A stretch of DNA of 64,000 nucleotides from Mercenaria mercenaria (taxonomy: Eukaryota; Mollusca; Bivalvia; Venerida; Veneridae). The notes under the pieces are model-generated. The model had not been told where the DNA came from, did no database searches, and saw only the letters and a program-made list of their open reading frames with translations. A program made the translations under genes and the position numbers. Location of the stretch: the NCBI RefSeq assembly GCF_021730395.1, contig NC_069362.1, forward strand, positions 67,721,501-67,785,500, read 5' to 3'. Shown piece by piece: positions 11,665 to 23,465 of the stretch. Each line of letters starts with the position of its first letter. The first letter of the stretch is position 1.

Positions 11665-12116
11665 TTTTCAACATTGCAGTGACATCAGCTTAATTTAAAC
11701 AGAGATAATTTATTCAACACCGTATTTCAGCATTATCTTCTGCATTAAGTTCAAATGTTGCGTTAATTTTGGGTAAAATACTTTAATACTTTATCGGTTG
11801 AAATAAAAGAGACAGAGACAGAGCGTATATACACATTTTCTCTTGAAACGGACAGTTGCAGATCTCCTCTTACCATCTTTTGCGACAGTTTTCATTTAAT
11901 GTTGTCATATCTGTGAGACAGATAAAAACACACGTCAACATGCTCTTTCAGAATATGTTTTTATTCTGCTACAATATGATCGTAATGTACTACACTGTAC
12001 TGTGTGTACTGTTACCGCCAACAGTCGAAAGTTGAATAATAATATCATCATTAATCAAGCGATTTCATATTGGCCTAGTTATTTGTCCTCGGGTAGTTGT
12101 ATTGGCCCTCGGCTGT
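11665..12116. other. No gene recognised
   Basis: AT-rich intergenic sequence without recognisable coding or repeat structure. Confidence 0.45.
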
Positions 12117-12238
12117 ATGGTCTGCACTGTTCGCTATTCAGTCAGTAAATTTTCAGTGAAAACCCCTTTGAGTAATAAGTGCTACTGTCCAAATTGAAAG
12201 ATGGACCAGTCCATTATAGAAATATAGCAGGGTAAGGG
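12117..12238. mobile_element. Truncated TTAA MITE
   Basis: Contains 'ggtctgcactgttcgctatt', 'gtcagtaaattttcagtg' and 'tggaccagtcca', and ends AGCAGGGTAAGGG directly against TTAA (12,239-12,242). This is the reverse complement of the left part of the MITE at 53,155, so one end plus TTAA is kept and the other end is lost. Confidence 0.75.
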
Positions 12239-12242
12239 TTAA

Positions 12243-14262
12243 ACAAACAGGTTAGAACTTTCCACCAACGTAAACATTCTCAGAAACTGATCCATCGCTA
12301 TTATATTTAAAATACAAACCTGAAAGTTACAAAACATTCTATATACGTATATTCGGGGAACAATCGTGACAGTAAAATTGTTTATAGTGAAATTTATAAC
12401 ATATGTTTAAATCTATAGCTCATTGTGCAGCTCGTAGCTGTTATGAAACCATGATATGGAAACAAACTTAGTTTTTGTATTTCTGATTCATTTTCAGTTG
12501 TCATTAAAGCAATAAATTTAAATTTGCTAGGATGGTTCAAACAATATTTCTTAATATATTTCACACGCAGTTCTTTGAACATGTTACATACAAGCACAAA
12601 ATGGTATAAGGGACACAAAACCGGTTTTCTCTATCCACCAGATTCAACAGCTCATCTCTGAGACGGCATTCGAAAACGTGATAAAGCTATTTTATATTTA
12701 CGGATGGTGATAACATCTAAGTACTTTCTTAAACTGGAGCGCACTATTGTTCTAAAGAATACATCTCTTGTTGGCTATATTGACCTTATATTGACAACAT
12801 TGCCCAGTTTGATGATTGCTAAAGCAAAATAATATTTCCAGATGCTTCAATACTTATTTCTGACAAGTACACAGTTCATACTCATACACATGCAGTTCTT
12901 GTTTTAAATGTTATGTTGCTTAAGATTATACTGGCCCAAAATGGTGTGGACCCGGACAAGAACAAAATTAATTCGTGAAACTTTGAAGTTCATTATTATA
13001 AAAGTCAAATAAATTTTTGTTAAGGCATTAAAATAAATTTAAACGGTATGTATTAAGGTAAAGTATGTAAGTTTAATTTGGCATATTTCATTTAATAACG
13101 CCATACTCATGATGTCAGCGACTGACAGTCGCGCTGGAACAGCGTGAACGGCGGATTTGACACGATGTCCAATGGTGGGTAGGCCTATATTGCCATTGAC
13201 TGCTCTGACAGATACCATGTAGATGTAACGGTGTCGAGCATTGCGCTTACACAAATGATGTTCGTATCAACCGCACATAGAATGTGGCACTCAGGTTCGT
13301 CTTGTGTCGACAAAGCCTTGAAGTAAGAGAATAAAGTGATGAACACGCCATGCCGTTTTTGATAACTTGTTTCCGAGTAAATAAAACATTCTGAAAAATA
13401 TGTACATTTCTGTATTGCTACATGTACATCATATATAAGTTGATTTTCGGCGGGTGTTTTATAATTCCTAGCTCCGTACTTCCGGTTGAGGCTAAAACAC
13501 AAATATCAGAACAAAAATTCGGCCAGACGCGCGGCTGTCATCCATCCACTTTTTTTCAAGTGATAATTAGTGAAATAAAGTGGTGGCTGGCAGACACATT
13601 CCACACCACCTGAGTATGCATCTATGTTCGTACTATACATATATGCTAAGAAATTGGATTTAAAAATAGAAATGGATGAATGGCAGAGTTCAAAGTGAGG
13701 CCCGGTTAGGCTACTTTTGGTCTATAAAATTTGGGTGCTTTTGGGTCCCGATTTTCACTACATCTGGCGTGGAAAGCGACAGGTGCATAGGACCGGAGAG
13801 GCGTCTTTATGTAGTCTATAGTATCTGCAATGGTCCATAGTAGTTTCAAAGAAAAATAAGCAAAAACGAGATTTATATGGATATTTCAACACTGGTACCC
13901 ACACGTCAATGTGGAATTCGCAAATTTGCACTCCCCTGCCACCTAAAGTATTAATAAAATATTCTATAGATCGCAGTATGACTCCTTCCAAAACAAAACG
14001 AGAAATGGAAAATTCTGAAATTCAGGTAAATGTTAGCAAACACTTGCCTTACGTGGCACAAACGTTTCAAAGACGGCTGGGCGATTGATTCAAAGAGAGG
14101 ACTACACAATACTTTGCATATATTTAGCGATTATTGTGTGCTGTCACGTCAGTTGAAGAAAACCTTTGATTCGCCTGATATCATATTTGCTGATAGTATA
14201 TTTAGAATATTATTGGCAGACCTATTCAATTTTTATAAACAATATCAATATCAAAGGTAGCA

Positions 14263-14263
<1 letters not shown>
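12243..14263. other. No gene recognised
   Basis: About 2 kb of AT-rich DNA. Short frames at 13,185-13,502 (-) and 13,422-13,613 (+) show no domain or convincing signal peptide. The missing first exon of the Cys-rich gene at 15,063 could lie here or further upstream, but I cannot identify it. Confidence 0.45.
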
Positions 14264-14342
<79 letters not shown>

Positions 14343-14344
14343 AA
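14264..14344. repeat. Compound microsatellite (CT)n(TA)n
   Basis: About 30 CT dinucleotides followed by about seven TA units, without interruption. The Ser/Leu-rich frame through it is a product of the repeat. An uninterrupted tract of this length is likely polymorphic. Confidence 0.95.
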
Positions 14345-15062
14345 AGTAGCAAGCAGCGTATATGCGTATTTGAAACTTGCATAAAAATTGTTCTTTAAAT
14401 TGTTTCCCTTAAAACTAGGCCATACGATAATTCAGCTTTAAAAACATATGCAATAATGAGTATAAAAATAAATAAAAAGAAAAAAAAAGGAAAAAAAAAA
14501 CGACAACAAAAAAACGCGTAAAAACAAATAGAACAAAATTAGAATCATTACTATAGTGTTGCATACATGTGGACCTACATACATGTATATCTGCAATATA
14601 TTTTCATTTGAGCATATTAGGCCATTTAGAACATTGATACCATTCCGTTTGTTATCTGTCTTATCTATGTTTAACAATAAAGTTCATGTTTAACTAAGAG
14701 CAATTATTTTCATTTTGAGGACTTATAATGCTGGTTTTACTTTTGTTGTTAGAAAATATAGGTAGATTCTACGACATTACTATGAACGTACATTTTTTAG
14801 TATTGTTAAATTTGATTTTAAATTAATTCTTATATGTGGACATGCTGAGCTAACATATTACGGACATTATTTAAGGGTGTGTTTTAAGACGTCTGAAAAG
14901 GCATTGATAATTGCCTAATCAAATAGGCCTATACTTAACATATTTAAGACGCACGTATCTTCAGTTTCATTTATTATTTAAGTGAACTAGTCCATAAAAT
15001 ATGCACAGAAACTAAATTTGGGACAAGTAATACTTAATTCTTTTTACTTTTTTCATCTTACA
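14345..15062. other. Probable intron / upstream region of the Cys-rich gene
   Basis: AT-rich. It ends in a pyrimidine tract and TACAG at 15,058-15,062, a good splice acceptor for the exon that follows. An A-rich tract at 14,470-14,525 yields a spurious hydrophobic minus-strand frame. Confidence 0.55.
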
Positions 15063-15746
15063 GGACTTCTACAAGGGGCTGTCCTTTGTAGCTCTGATGT
15101 AGACTGTTCAAAAGAAAGCTGCCTTTCTCCGCTTGCTACGGCATACTGCGACTCTGGTGTATGTCGTTGTTCTCCGTGTACTTCAAACAGTGATTGTCCG
15201 CTACCATGCCCTTTCCCAACAACAGGATATTGTAACCAAGGCAACTGTACATGCCATGCAGATACAAACAATTGGAAGTGTTCTTCAGACAGTGATTGTC
15301 CACTGCCATGCCCTTTTCAAATGACTGGATATTGTAACCATGGCAAATGTTCCTGTCATATTGAAAATCACCGGAGGGTTGCTTCTGTTGTAGCTAGGTG
15401 TACAAATGATTCCAGTTGTCATTTATCGTGTCCGGAAAGATTCCTGATGCGGTGTGATTCCGGGGTCTGCAGTTGTCAAAAGAAATGCTCCTCAGACCAT
15501 GAGTGCCCGATTCCTTGCCCTGTCGGCGAAATAGGCTACTGCAACGCCGGAAGTTGCAGCTGTCATATTCCGTGCAAAACAGACAATGCTTGTTATCTGC
15601 CGTGTCCCGCCGGAGAAATTGGCTTTTGCGATGCAGGAAGCTGTCGGTGCCACAAGCCTTGTCAGTCAGACCGAGACTGTCCGTTACCATGTCCGTACCC
15701 AATGTCAGGATGTTGCGACTCGAGCACCTGTCGATGCTGCACATAG
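15063..15746 (+). CDS. Last exon of a seven-repeat, six-cysteine secreted-type protein
   Basis: The open frame could start at an ATG-like codon at 15,018, but the pyrimidine tract and TACAG before 15,063 argue that coding starts there by splicing in phase 1, with an upstream exon supplying the signal peptide. The 227 encoded residues are almost entirely seven tandem modules of about 30-38 residues with spacing C-x5-C-x3-C-x8-C-x4-C-x-C (module 1 has x4 at the second gap). Shared marks are S-D-x-D/E-C, P-x-P-C-P, G-Y/F-C and G-x-C-x-C. Six cysteines per unit suggest three disulfides and an extracellular role. The modules resemble EB-type or other small Cys-rich repeats, but I cannot name the family. 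Modules 2 and 3 are the most alike, as are 5 and 6, suggesting recent unit duplication. Stop TAG at 15,744-15,746. Confidence 0.8.
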   Translation, partial: GLLQGAVLCSSDVDCSKESCLSPLATAYCDSGVCRCSPCTSNSDCPLPCPFPTTGYCNQGNCTCHADTNNWKCSSDSDCPLPCPFQMTGYCNHGKCSCHIENHRRVASVVARCTNDSSCHLSCPERFLMRCDSGVCSCQKKCSSDHECPIPCPVGEIGYCNAGSCSCHIPCKTDNACYLPCPAGEIGFCDAGSCRCHKPCQSDRDCPLPCPYPMSGCCDSSTCRCCT

Positions 15747-16924
15747 TAGGACAAGTTTCTGGCAAACATTACAACTTGAAATATAACACCACTTTATTGA
15801 AATTTGCAAGCTGGAATACAATTCATGACTTCTTCATGTATTGAATATGTATTTTGAATCCAAGAAGATGTTTAAAGCATTGCAAAAGTCCCAATATAGC
15901 TACTTTCTGTGTCACACAGAAATCTTCAGCAGCCGTCATGAAACGTTCCATTTATGTTTCATATAGCCTTAAATCTTAAATTTGTAGAGACCCTAAACCA
16001 CAATTAGACCAGCGTGAAGACAGCAATAGAGCAGTAACAGCAGTAACAGCAGTTTTACTGACATTACTGTAACTATTTTATTACTGGTGTTACTATTCGC
16101 AGTTATAACGATAAAAGTAGGGTCACTTTTGGAAAGTTGTAGCAATTACAACAGTAGTCAGGGATTGTACTAGATACACTATAAAATCTGTTTTAGCAAT
16201 TTCTGCAGTATGTGCCGACGCAAACGTTATTGAGAGTAATACGTACCGAGCTTGTTGTCTCAGAAATGAGATATAATCCTCTGTTCAATATCCAAAACGA
16301 TGAAAATCTGACCGTAGATTAGCCATCTCTGTGATTATTTAGTGGTCTTTTTAATTCAGAAAGTATTCCTTTAGATGCTTCTATTTATCCTCGAAACCTG
16401 GTAGGAATCTGGTTTTCATTGACTCACATTGTGTATAGACAAAATTAAAATACCTTCTGCAAAAGGAAAACAATCTCGGAAAAGTGTCACGTTGTACGAT
16501 CCGGTGTCATGTTACATTGCCAACCAATTATGTGAAAAGAAGGCGTCATTATGTCAAATAAACATATCTAGGTGCTGTTACTCTACCGAAACGGCGAATT
16601 CGAGCAACGATTTGGCCCATTCAAATTATTCTCGGGGACTGTATGATATATACTATGAAATCGTTTCAATAAAGTAGTGCAATATGTTCTATCGAAAATA
16701 GTTTATAATTTTAGCCGTTTTATATATGTCAGAAAATAGGCTTGAATCCTTTTTTTATCACTATCAGAAGAGTTCTGTCTACATTATATATTTCTGTAGT
16801 CATTTATGACTTCATCAGAATATTGTATATTATACATGCGACTTAAAAGCTCATTTGGCCGGGTTATTTTGCAGGTATTTGTATGATCTAATTTTTGAAA
16901 CTATTTACATCAGCCACTATAATA
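15747..16924. other. No gene recognised
   Basis: 3' flank of the Cys-rich gene and further AT-rich sequence. The frame at 16,429-16,677 shows no recognisable domain. Confidence 0.45.
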
Positions 16925-17492
16925 GACAATTTACTTACTAACTAACTACTTTACTTACATTAACCTGACAAAATGATCTAAATAAAGAAATAATCTGTGT
17001 GCGTGCGTACGTGCGTCCGTGCACTTGATAATCACAAGATTAAATGACCTGCTTTTTAATGTTCGCCTGTCAATGTAACATATATGGTAGAGGTCATGAA
17101 AATAAATATGTTAAGAGGCACCATTTAATAATACCATAGGAATTAATTTGTAAGTATAGAAGTCGAAAAGTATTTCCGCCACTTAGTGTTTTAGATACCT
17201 TATCCCAACATAAGAAAACTAATTATCACAATAATCAGCAAATTACACTACACTATTTTTTGTCTCATTAAAGTAAATGACAGTTTCGTATTTATTTTAT
17301 TTTGGAATACACTGATGTTGTTCAAGTGTGCTTACTTGAAACTGAAATGCTGAACTATGTACAAATGAAAGTTAATCACTAAAGGATCAATTTTTTACAA
17401 TTACTCTCACGTTGTTTAGTAATTCATCTTGAAGTGTGTTCTACTACAGCCATACTTTTTCGTCTGACGACATTGGAAAAAAGATGAATTGC
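16925..17492. repeat. Dispersed repeat R1, copy 1
   Basis: About 565 bp closely matching 40,960-41,531 in the same orientation. Shared blocks include CTGACAAAATGATCTAAATA, 'gtgcgtgcgt.cgtgcgtccg', 'gtagaggtcatgaaaataaa', 'ttccgccacttagtgtttta' and 'gatgaattgcgacat'. Small indels separate the copies. No TIR, Pol III box or coding frame was seen, so the class is unknown. Confidence 0.85.
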
Positions 17493-20346
17493 GACATCCA
17501 GAAATTATCCGATCGGGCATCTTTAATTCCATGCTTTCAGCGGAAAGTAGGACACTTTATGACTTTAGCCGTTTTGTGACGTGGGCAATCTCGGTAGAAA
17601 AAGGTGTAGTTAATGGTAACCGGATAAGGGGGATAATATTATCGACAAGTACGAAAGTTGCTGCAAGATGCAGCAAAAGGAAACTCCGCGCCAAACGAAG
17701 CAGTGTATGTAGTACTGACAGAACAGGGGATGATATAACGATACTTGTGTCTTTGTTGTAGACCATAAGCAAACAGGCATTCTGATGGGGTTTCATGAAT
17801 GTTGGAGAAAAAATAGTGTCTTTATAGAGTGAGCAGGATTTTTATTGTTGTATTTAGTGATCTAATTATTGACTGATCATGACCCATATGCGAAATTGAC
17901 TTCTAGGTTTTGGTATATGAAATGAAATGTATTGTATACAAACGGTTGTGCTTAAATTCAGACTTACATAGTTGTTCATCCGAAATGACTGCGTTTCAAA
18001 CTTAGCTCAGATGTTATCAAGACCATTATTCTGATAAATGTCTAATCAGGAATGTGGACTCTTTATGATACTTTCAAGTTAAATGATGAGGAAGGACTAA
18101 AATATACAATGAATGAAACACAACAAACATCATTTTATCCCACCTAGGGGCGTGAAACTCAGTTTGAAAGGAACCTAAGTTTTACATGTTGACGATTACG
18201 TTGGTGTATTTACTTAGAGGGTATTGCTGTTGTTGTTGTTGTTTTCTTCACCTCCTCATAGGAGAACAGCTTCTGAATACGCAGCAATGAATATTGACTT
18301 AACACTTTATACAGTCATATACTGATCAATTGGTATTTTGGAAGGACAAACGGTCAATGTTGTGCAATCAGACGCCTCTCAAGAAAGACCATTGTTCTAA
18401 TATTGCTAAAGAACCTACATTGAGATAATAGAGCAAGGATACTTTAAAATGCCAGTCACCTAGGTTCAAATGCCAGTTTTTTGCCATATTGTTGTTTAAT
18501 CATATTTTATTGCTTATTAATATTTACATTTATAACAACAAACATTAAAAATGTACATGTACAGCCAAGAAAATAAGCAAATGGGTCGGGCCACAAGTTC
18601 TCACAACATCAGTAAACGGCCCTTCCCAAAATGCCATATTGTTAGGTGACATTTGTAAAAGATTTGACTATAATTATCACTGTGGCGACACCACGTGACC
18701 AAATGCTATGATAGTGAGCAGAATTTATATGAAAAACCCCTTCAGCTCAGGTACCATTTTTAAAGATTACTTTCTAATTACTTGATGGAATTTCATGGAA
18801 CAAAGACGAAGGCCGTCTTCTTAAAGAGATATGCACGTTGCTCTTAATTGTTTTGTCGGAAATCCTTTTATTTCGTCAGAAACATGATTATGCATATTAA
18901 ACATTAAACACATAAATACTTAACTTAAAAAATAATCAAAGTGTAAAACTAAAAATATAAGACACTGTTGATGAATGTTTGTGTAATAAGGTTGGTGTTG
19001 ATTACCGAGAGAGAATTGTGGTATGTTTAAACAAAATAAAATCCCTATGGATAATATATGCATTTTCCCACTCAGATTTCAGATATATTGTGTTCATTAA
19101 ATGCTGATGATATGGTAATAACTAGGAGGTTAAATTTATATTCTAACTGTTAATAACATACCATACTAACATTCTGTTGTTGTTAAATATCGATGATATT
19201 ATTTATTCTTGTTATATCAAAGAATAATACGCATTTTAATGTTACACTATTTCAACTCTCGTATGCATAGAGCAAATCGTGCGACCTTTCCGTTGTACGG
19301 ATAGAGTACTAGATTTTATACCGGTTAATCAATACAAAAACTCAAGTCTCCTTTATCTTATTTTTTCCTGTTTATTTTCATTTTCTTATTATAATAATTG
19401 TATTTAATGAACATCCAAGACATAAATAAATAGATACATTTCTTTTCAATAAGTAATTCAGATACATTATTGATTAATTCCTCCCTTTATTATTTTTCTT
19501 AATTTCTAAATAGGAGTTTTCTTGTGGAAACCTATAACTTTCTATAAGTGGCGCAGGTTTTTTAAGTAGTTCTAAAGTATGTACCCAAATTTTGGCGGGT
19601 GTACGTCGATTGTATTGTCGATTGTATTGTTTACGTAAACGTCACTTTCGTGATTCCATATAACGTTACTTATCTTAAGTATTTGTTAGCCAGAATAATT
19701 GCACAATGTGTAATCTGCAAATTGTGCATGTAACTTGATAAAAGCACTGGACCGAAACGTTGTCGCAATTAGTGATAATAAAAGTTAAGAAAAACAATCC
19801 CTATATAAATATATATTAAATAAATACAATAAATTCTACATATAACTTGAATATATAAATTACCGATAAAAGTAACCCAATCAAAAAGGTTTAAAAATTA
19901 GCATAAATTAATTTTAAAAAGCAGTATCCGGAATTTCGCTAGAATAAAAGGTCTATACCCCCTATTATAGATAATAAATGTTGCAAAAAACAATGTCAAC
20001 AATATAATGAATCAATGTTTGAAATAAAATAGAAAATAAAAGTATTACAAATGAAAAAGGAAACCTTCTTTATAGTGAAAACGAAGGGAATTTTCAGTGA
20101 TCTCCGACACAAATTGCATTCTTTTCTTCACTTTGATATCTTTCCTGCTTCTTTATTTTACCGAAACTTATTTTTCTCATTTGTGTTGTTTAATCTGATG
20201 TCATTTTTATTGGCCAGAGCAGACATTTAAAATAATCTTCATTTACGACATACACTGTCCACTGCACTCACATAAAACCATCACAAATACTCCGCGCGGA
20301 GAATAACCAAATTGTAGATCATGATGTTGACAGTTTGGCTGTATGA
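17493..20346. other. No gene recognised
   Basis: About 2.9 kb of AT-rich DNA. A short TTG repeat is at 18,226-18,244. The frame at 17,489-17,761 has no recognisable domain and starts inside repeat R1. Confidence 0.45.
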
Positions 20347-20935
20347 TTTCCGCATAAAGTTTCGGAATGTGCGCAATACTATCTCAATTCACAGAGTGGT
20401 TTGACATGATCCACCTATAATATATCACTTGAATCATTTGGTGTTTTGCTTTCGGTCATGTAAAGGTGTTGTAAGTTATATTTAGACCTCGTCGGTAATT
20501 TACATAAGGGTCATTTTACAACGTTGAAAATTGACCTCCTGAGTCATTTCAACGTTACACCGCCATTACATGATAGACTTATGAAAATCTACATGTATTG
20601 AAAAAAGAATATCATATCCAATTGGACTCTGTTACAATCCTGTTATATTAATCAGAGGGACCTCCGTGGCCGAGTGATAAAGACCGCTGACTTCAAATCA
20701 CTTGTCCCTCATCGATGTTGGTTCGAGTCTGATTCGGGACGTTGAATTCTTCTAGCTGGCTTTCGGAAGGTCGGTGGTTCAACCCAGGTGCCCGCTCTTA
20801 TTGTGAGAAGCAGACAAGAATTCGGTCTTTATGAGAACATACTCCATAAATGTCTAGCTGACACGGAACCCCAAGCTGAGAGGGGATGGGAGTCACGGGA
20901 TCCGCACTCCAGACATACTCCTGATTTTACAGATA
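20347..20935 (+). mobile_element. Composite SINE-containing repeat, copy 1
   Basis: Matches 31,920-32,490 over its whole length. The first 310 bp start TTTCCGCATAAA and contain 'tttgctttcggtc' and two 'aacgttgaaaattgacc'-type blocks. The second part begins at about 20,657 with a tRNA-like head: A-box-like TGGCCGAGTGATAAAGA and B-box-like GGTTCGAGTCT. It continues through GGGACGTTGAATTCTTC and a tail with 'gacacggaaccccaagctga' and 'gaggggatgg'. Because the two parts recur together, they probably spread as one unit. Confidence 0.8.
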
Positions 20936-21009
20936 TATATGTTAAAATTCTTCAATCACATTGAAAATGACATATCACCAGACACCTTCACGATAATTGA
21001 CCCTATCCA

Positions 21010-21120
21010 GGCGCGAAGGAAGGCTTCACTAAATAGGCGAGGGGTATATAGACGTAAGCGTCTAGGGCAGAGCCCTGGTGGGGGACAGGAGGGCAAAGCT
21101 GCTCCCACCCCCCGGGTGAA
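21010..21120. other. GC-rich triple-hairpin block
   Basis: In an AT-rich setting, three hairpins stand end to end: AGACG-taag-CGTCT at 21,050-21,063, AGGGC-aga-GCCCT at 21,064-21,076, and GGTGGG at 21,077-21,082 pairing with CCCACC at 21,104-21,109. It lies between the composite SINE and a LINE fragment and could be the structured end of an unrecognised element. Function unknown. Confidence 0.6.
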
Positions 21121-21254
21121 AATAAAATTGGTTTGCAGAAAATTATTTTCTTATTGTTGATATTTTCGATCAAAATTTTACAATTTATGGTAATTGAAGA
21201 AACCTTATAAACATATACGAATTTAAAGCCGTATAATTATATAGGCCAATTTTA

Positions 21255-21815
21255 GACCATGATTTTAAAAAAAATGTAGACAAATCCTTACACCCATGTG
21301 ATATGTACCAAAATGTTAAGTCTTGTTTAAAATCATGCATTCCGATTACTTCAGTTACGTTATCGGTTTACGTCAAGGGGAGGTAATGTCGCCGCTATTG
21401 TTCTCACTGTTTGTAGAAGATTTAGAATTATTTTTACAAGATAGTATACATTCTGGACTGCATATTGATGATATTGTTTTGATTTTGCTATTATTTGCGG
21501 ATGATATGGCCATTCTAGGTAAATTGCCCGAAGAAATCCAAAAGCTAAAAGACAACCTTTATTTATACTGTAGTGCTTGGGGTTTAAAAGTTAATACAAC
21601 AAAAACAAAAATAATGGTCTTTCGAAAACGGGGGAGATTACGCCATGATGAAAAATGGTCCTATAATGGCCAGAATATTGAAGTACTTGATAATTTTAAT
21701 TATCTAGGTACTGTTTTTAAATATACAGGTAATTTTCCATTAAACCAGGAGCATTTAGTTGGTAAAGCCCTTAAGGAAATGAACACACTATTATTTAAAT
21801 GTAAACAATTTGATT
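21255..21815 (+). mobile_element. LINE reverse-transcriptase fragment
   Basis: The frame from 21,323 encodes GLRQGEVMSPLLFSLFVEDL (RT motif B), the catalytic FADD in LLFADDMAILG, then KVNTTKTKIMVF and FNYLGTVF. Weak similarity to the same element continues upstream in another frame, so there is a frame change near 21,335. Only about 560 bp of the RT remain: no endonuclease and no 3' tail. It stops at a TTCTG microsatellite. Its motifs differ from those at 5,955 and 53,329, so it is a separate lineage. Confidence 0.85.
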
Positions 21816-21857
21816 TGTTCTGTTCTGTTCTGTTCTGTGTGTGTGAGTGAGTGAGGC
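21816..21857. repeat. Microsatellite: TTCTG, then GT, then GAGT
   Basis: About four TTCTG pentamers, then TGTGTGTG and GAGTGAGTGAG. It marks the truncated end of the LINE fragment. Confidence 0.85.
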
Positions 21858-22699
21858 TCGAACCTACATCGGTGTATGGCAAATGATTCGAAGTCAGGCA
21901 TGTCATTTTGCGCAGTCTTGAAAAGATGATGTTAGTGGTCTTGTTGCAAAATATCAGGGACATAAATAGATACACTTTTCCTGAAGATATACAGCAGAGA
22001 TATTGAGAATAAAAACACTCATGGAAATATCTGTTAAAATTTTACAACAGTCCGTTAAAAATGAAGAGTGGCGCATTCTACCATAAACGAGAAAACTATA
22101 ATACCCTTATTATTACACATATATTTGTTTTCGAGTTTATGTTATTTGTTAAAACAGTGACTAGGCATCAGTGACTGATTCTTGAAACTTAGTGTCACAT
22201 ACGTAGGGGTTTTATGAGGACTATGAATACATGTACTTTATTTAAGTAATTTTCGTGTGAATGTGATGACCCTCAGTTTACACCGTTGGCAAGGCGGGAG
22301 AAATTCGTCTGATAAAATTATTTTTTTTCGTGACAAATAAAATGTGAAATAGATAACTATAAATGCATGTGGTCATTCTGAATAGAATTATAAGAGACTA
22401 TATCTAAAAGCCATATCTGTACATTCTATAAATGAATTAAAACCGTAGATTATACATATTTGTAAAGTTAAACATCCTAATCATGAGATAAAATATTTCG
22501 AACCTGGCATTAGGACGCATAAAGACAAGATTTTTTTCAACGTAAAAGAATAAATCTCTATGCCTTACAGAAATATCACTTATAAATATCTTGTTATGAT
22601 AGGAAAAGGTGCTCCTGTGTGGAAGTCTCGATGTGCCTACACACGCCCACCTGTCGAAAACCATTGTGTTAAACGTTCGTTAACAGTTTCCTGTCCAAC

Positions 22700-22815
22700 A
22701 TATAGATGATCTCGCCTACCTCGGCAAAATTGTCAGTTTGAGCCCGGACTCGGCCTTGCGAAATTATTTTTAAAGAAGCTATCCAGCAAGCCTGCGATAG
22801 TTTCTGGTTCTTTCC
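22700..22815 (+). mobile_element. SINE relic
   Basis: A decayed tRNA-like head (GTTTGAGCCCGGACTCGG as B-box region) followed by 'gaagctatccagcaagcctgcg', the body motif of the SINE at 3,119. It is heavily diverged and has no tail. Confidence 0.5.
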
Positions 22816-22854
22816 AGTGTGTTTCTCTACTACACACAGATGATCTCCGACGTT

Positions 22855-23020
22855 TTACTTAAATTTAAAAAATGACCCCATTACTGATCAAAATTTAACG
22901 ACTGATCAGGTCTCAACGACTTTTTGATCAAAATTTAATGTTGAAATGTTGACAGGATTAATTCTCAACGTTGAAAAATGACCCATTTTCAACGGGGTCA
23001 AAATTAATGTTACACCGGTA
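22855..23020. repeat. Repeat with AACGTTGAAAA / 'aatgaccc' blocks
   Basis: Repeated short blocks (TTGATCAAAATTTAA, CAACGTTGAAAAATGACCC, 'gttacaccg') with inverted partners within the segment. The same blocks appear in the first half of the composite repeat at 20,347 and 31,920. Probably a MITE remnant; ends not defined. Confidence 0.5.
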
Positions 23021-23200
23021 CAGGTCAAAGGTATCCGCGTCATATGAGATACAGCAAATGAGTCCGAAACGCAACTAATGGTCAAAGTCTATCAGTCAAG
23101 GGATTTAATCGGCATTTTTGTGAACTTTTCCCCAAACAAATAACGTAACATGCAAAAATCTCAACTTGATCTCATTTCGGAAAGTATATCATATATTTGC

Positions 23201-23465
23201 TATTTATTTATTTGGGTTTTACGGCGCACCAACACAGTATAGCGTATATGGCGCCAAACAGGACTACAAATTTTGGTTCCACATCTCATTTACATCGAAA
23301 TAAAAACATGAGGTATGGAATCAAAATTTGCATACGTGCTGGAATCACAGAGTTACTGCAGAACCATGTGTTAAGACCCTATTAGTCGCCTCTTACGATC
23401 ATGCAAGGGTAATGCAGTGGTTCCAATTCTTTTCATACACAGATCGTCGCAGAACCACATGAGTC
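23201..23465 (-). mobile_element. SINE family S4, copy 1
   Basis: On the minus strand: 'gaaaagaattggaacca', GCATGATCGTAAGAGGC, 'ttgattccatacctcatg', 'gatgtggaaccaaaattt', and the tail GTGCGCCGTAAAACCCAAAT. Partial copies lie at 34,270-34,495 and 52,312-52,510. Only this copy keeps the 3' tail, which resembles the GACGTTAAACCC tail of the SINE at 3,119. Confidence 0.75.

Noticed and set aside
14166-14384. Ser/Leu repeat protein
   Set aside because: It is translation of the CT/TA microsatellite.
15018-15062. First 15 codons of the Cys-rich frame as a signal peptide
   Set aside because: They overlap a pyrimidine tract ending in TACAG, so this stretch is better read as an intron end.
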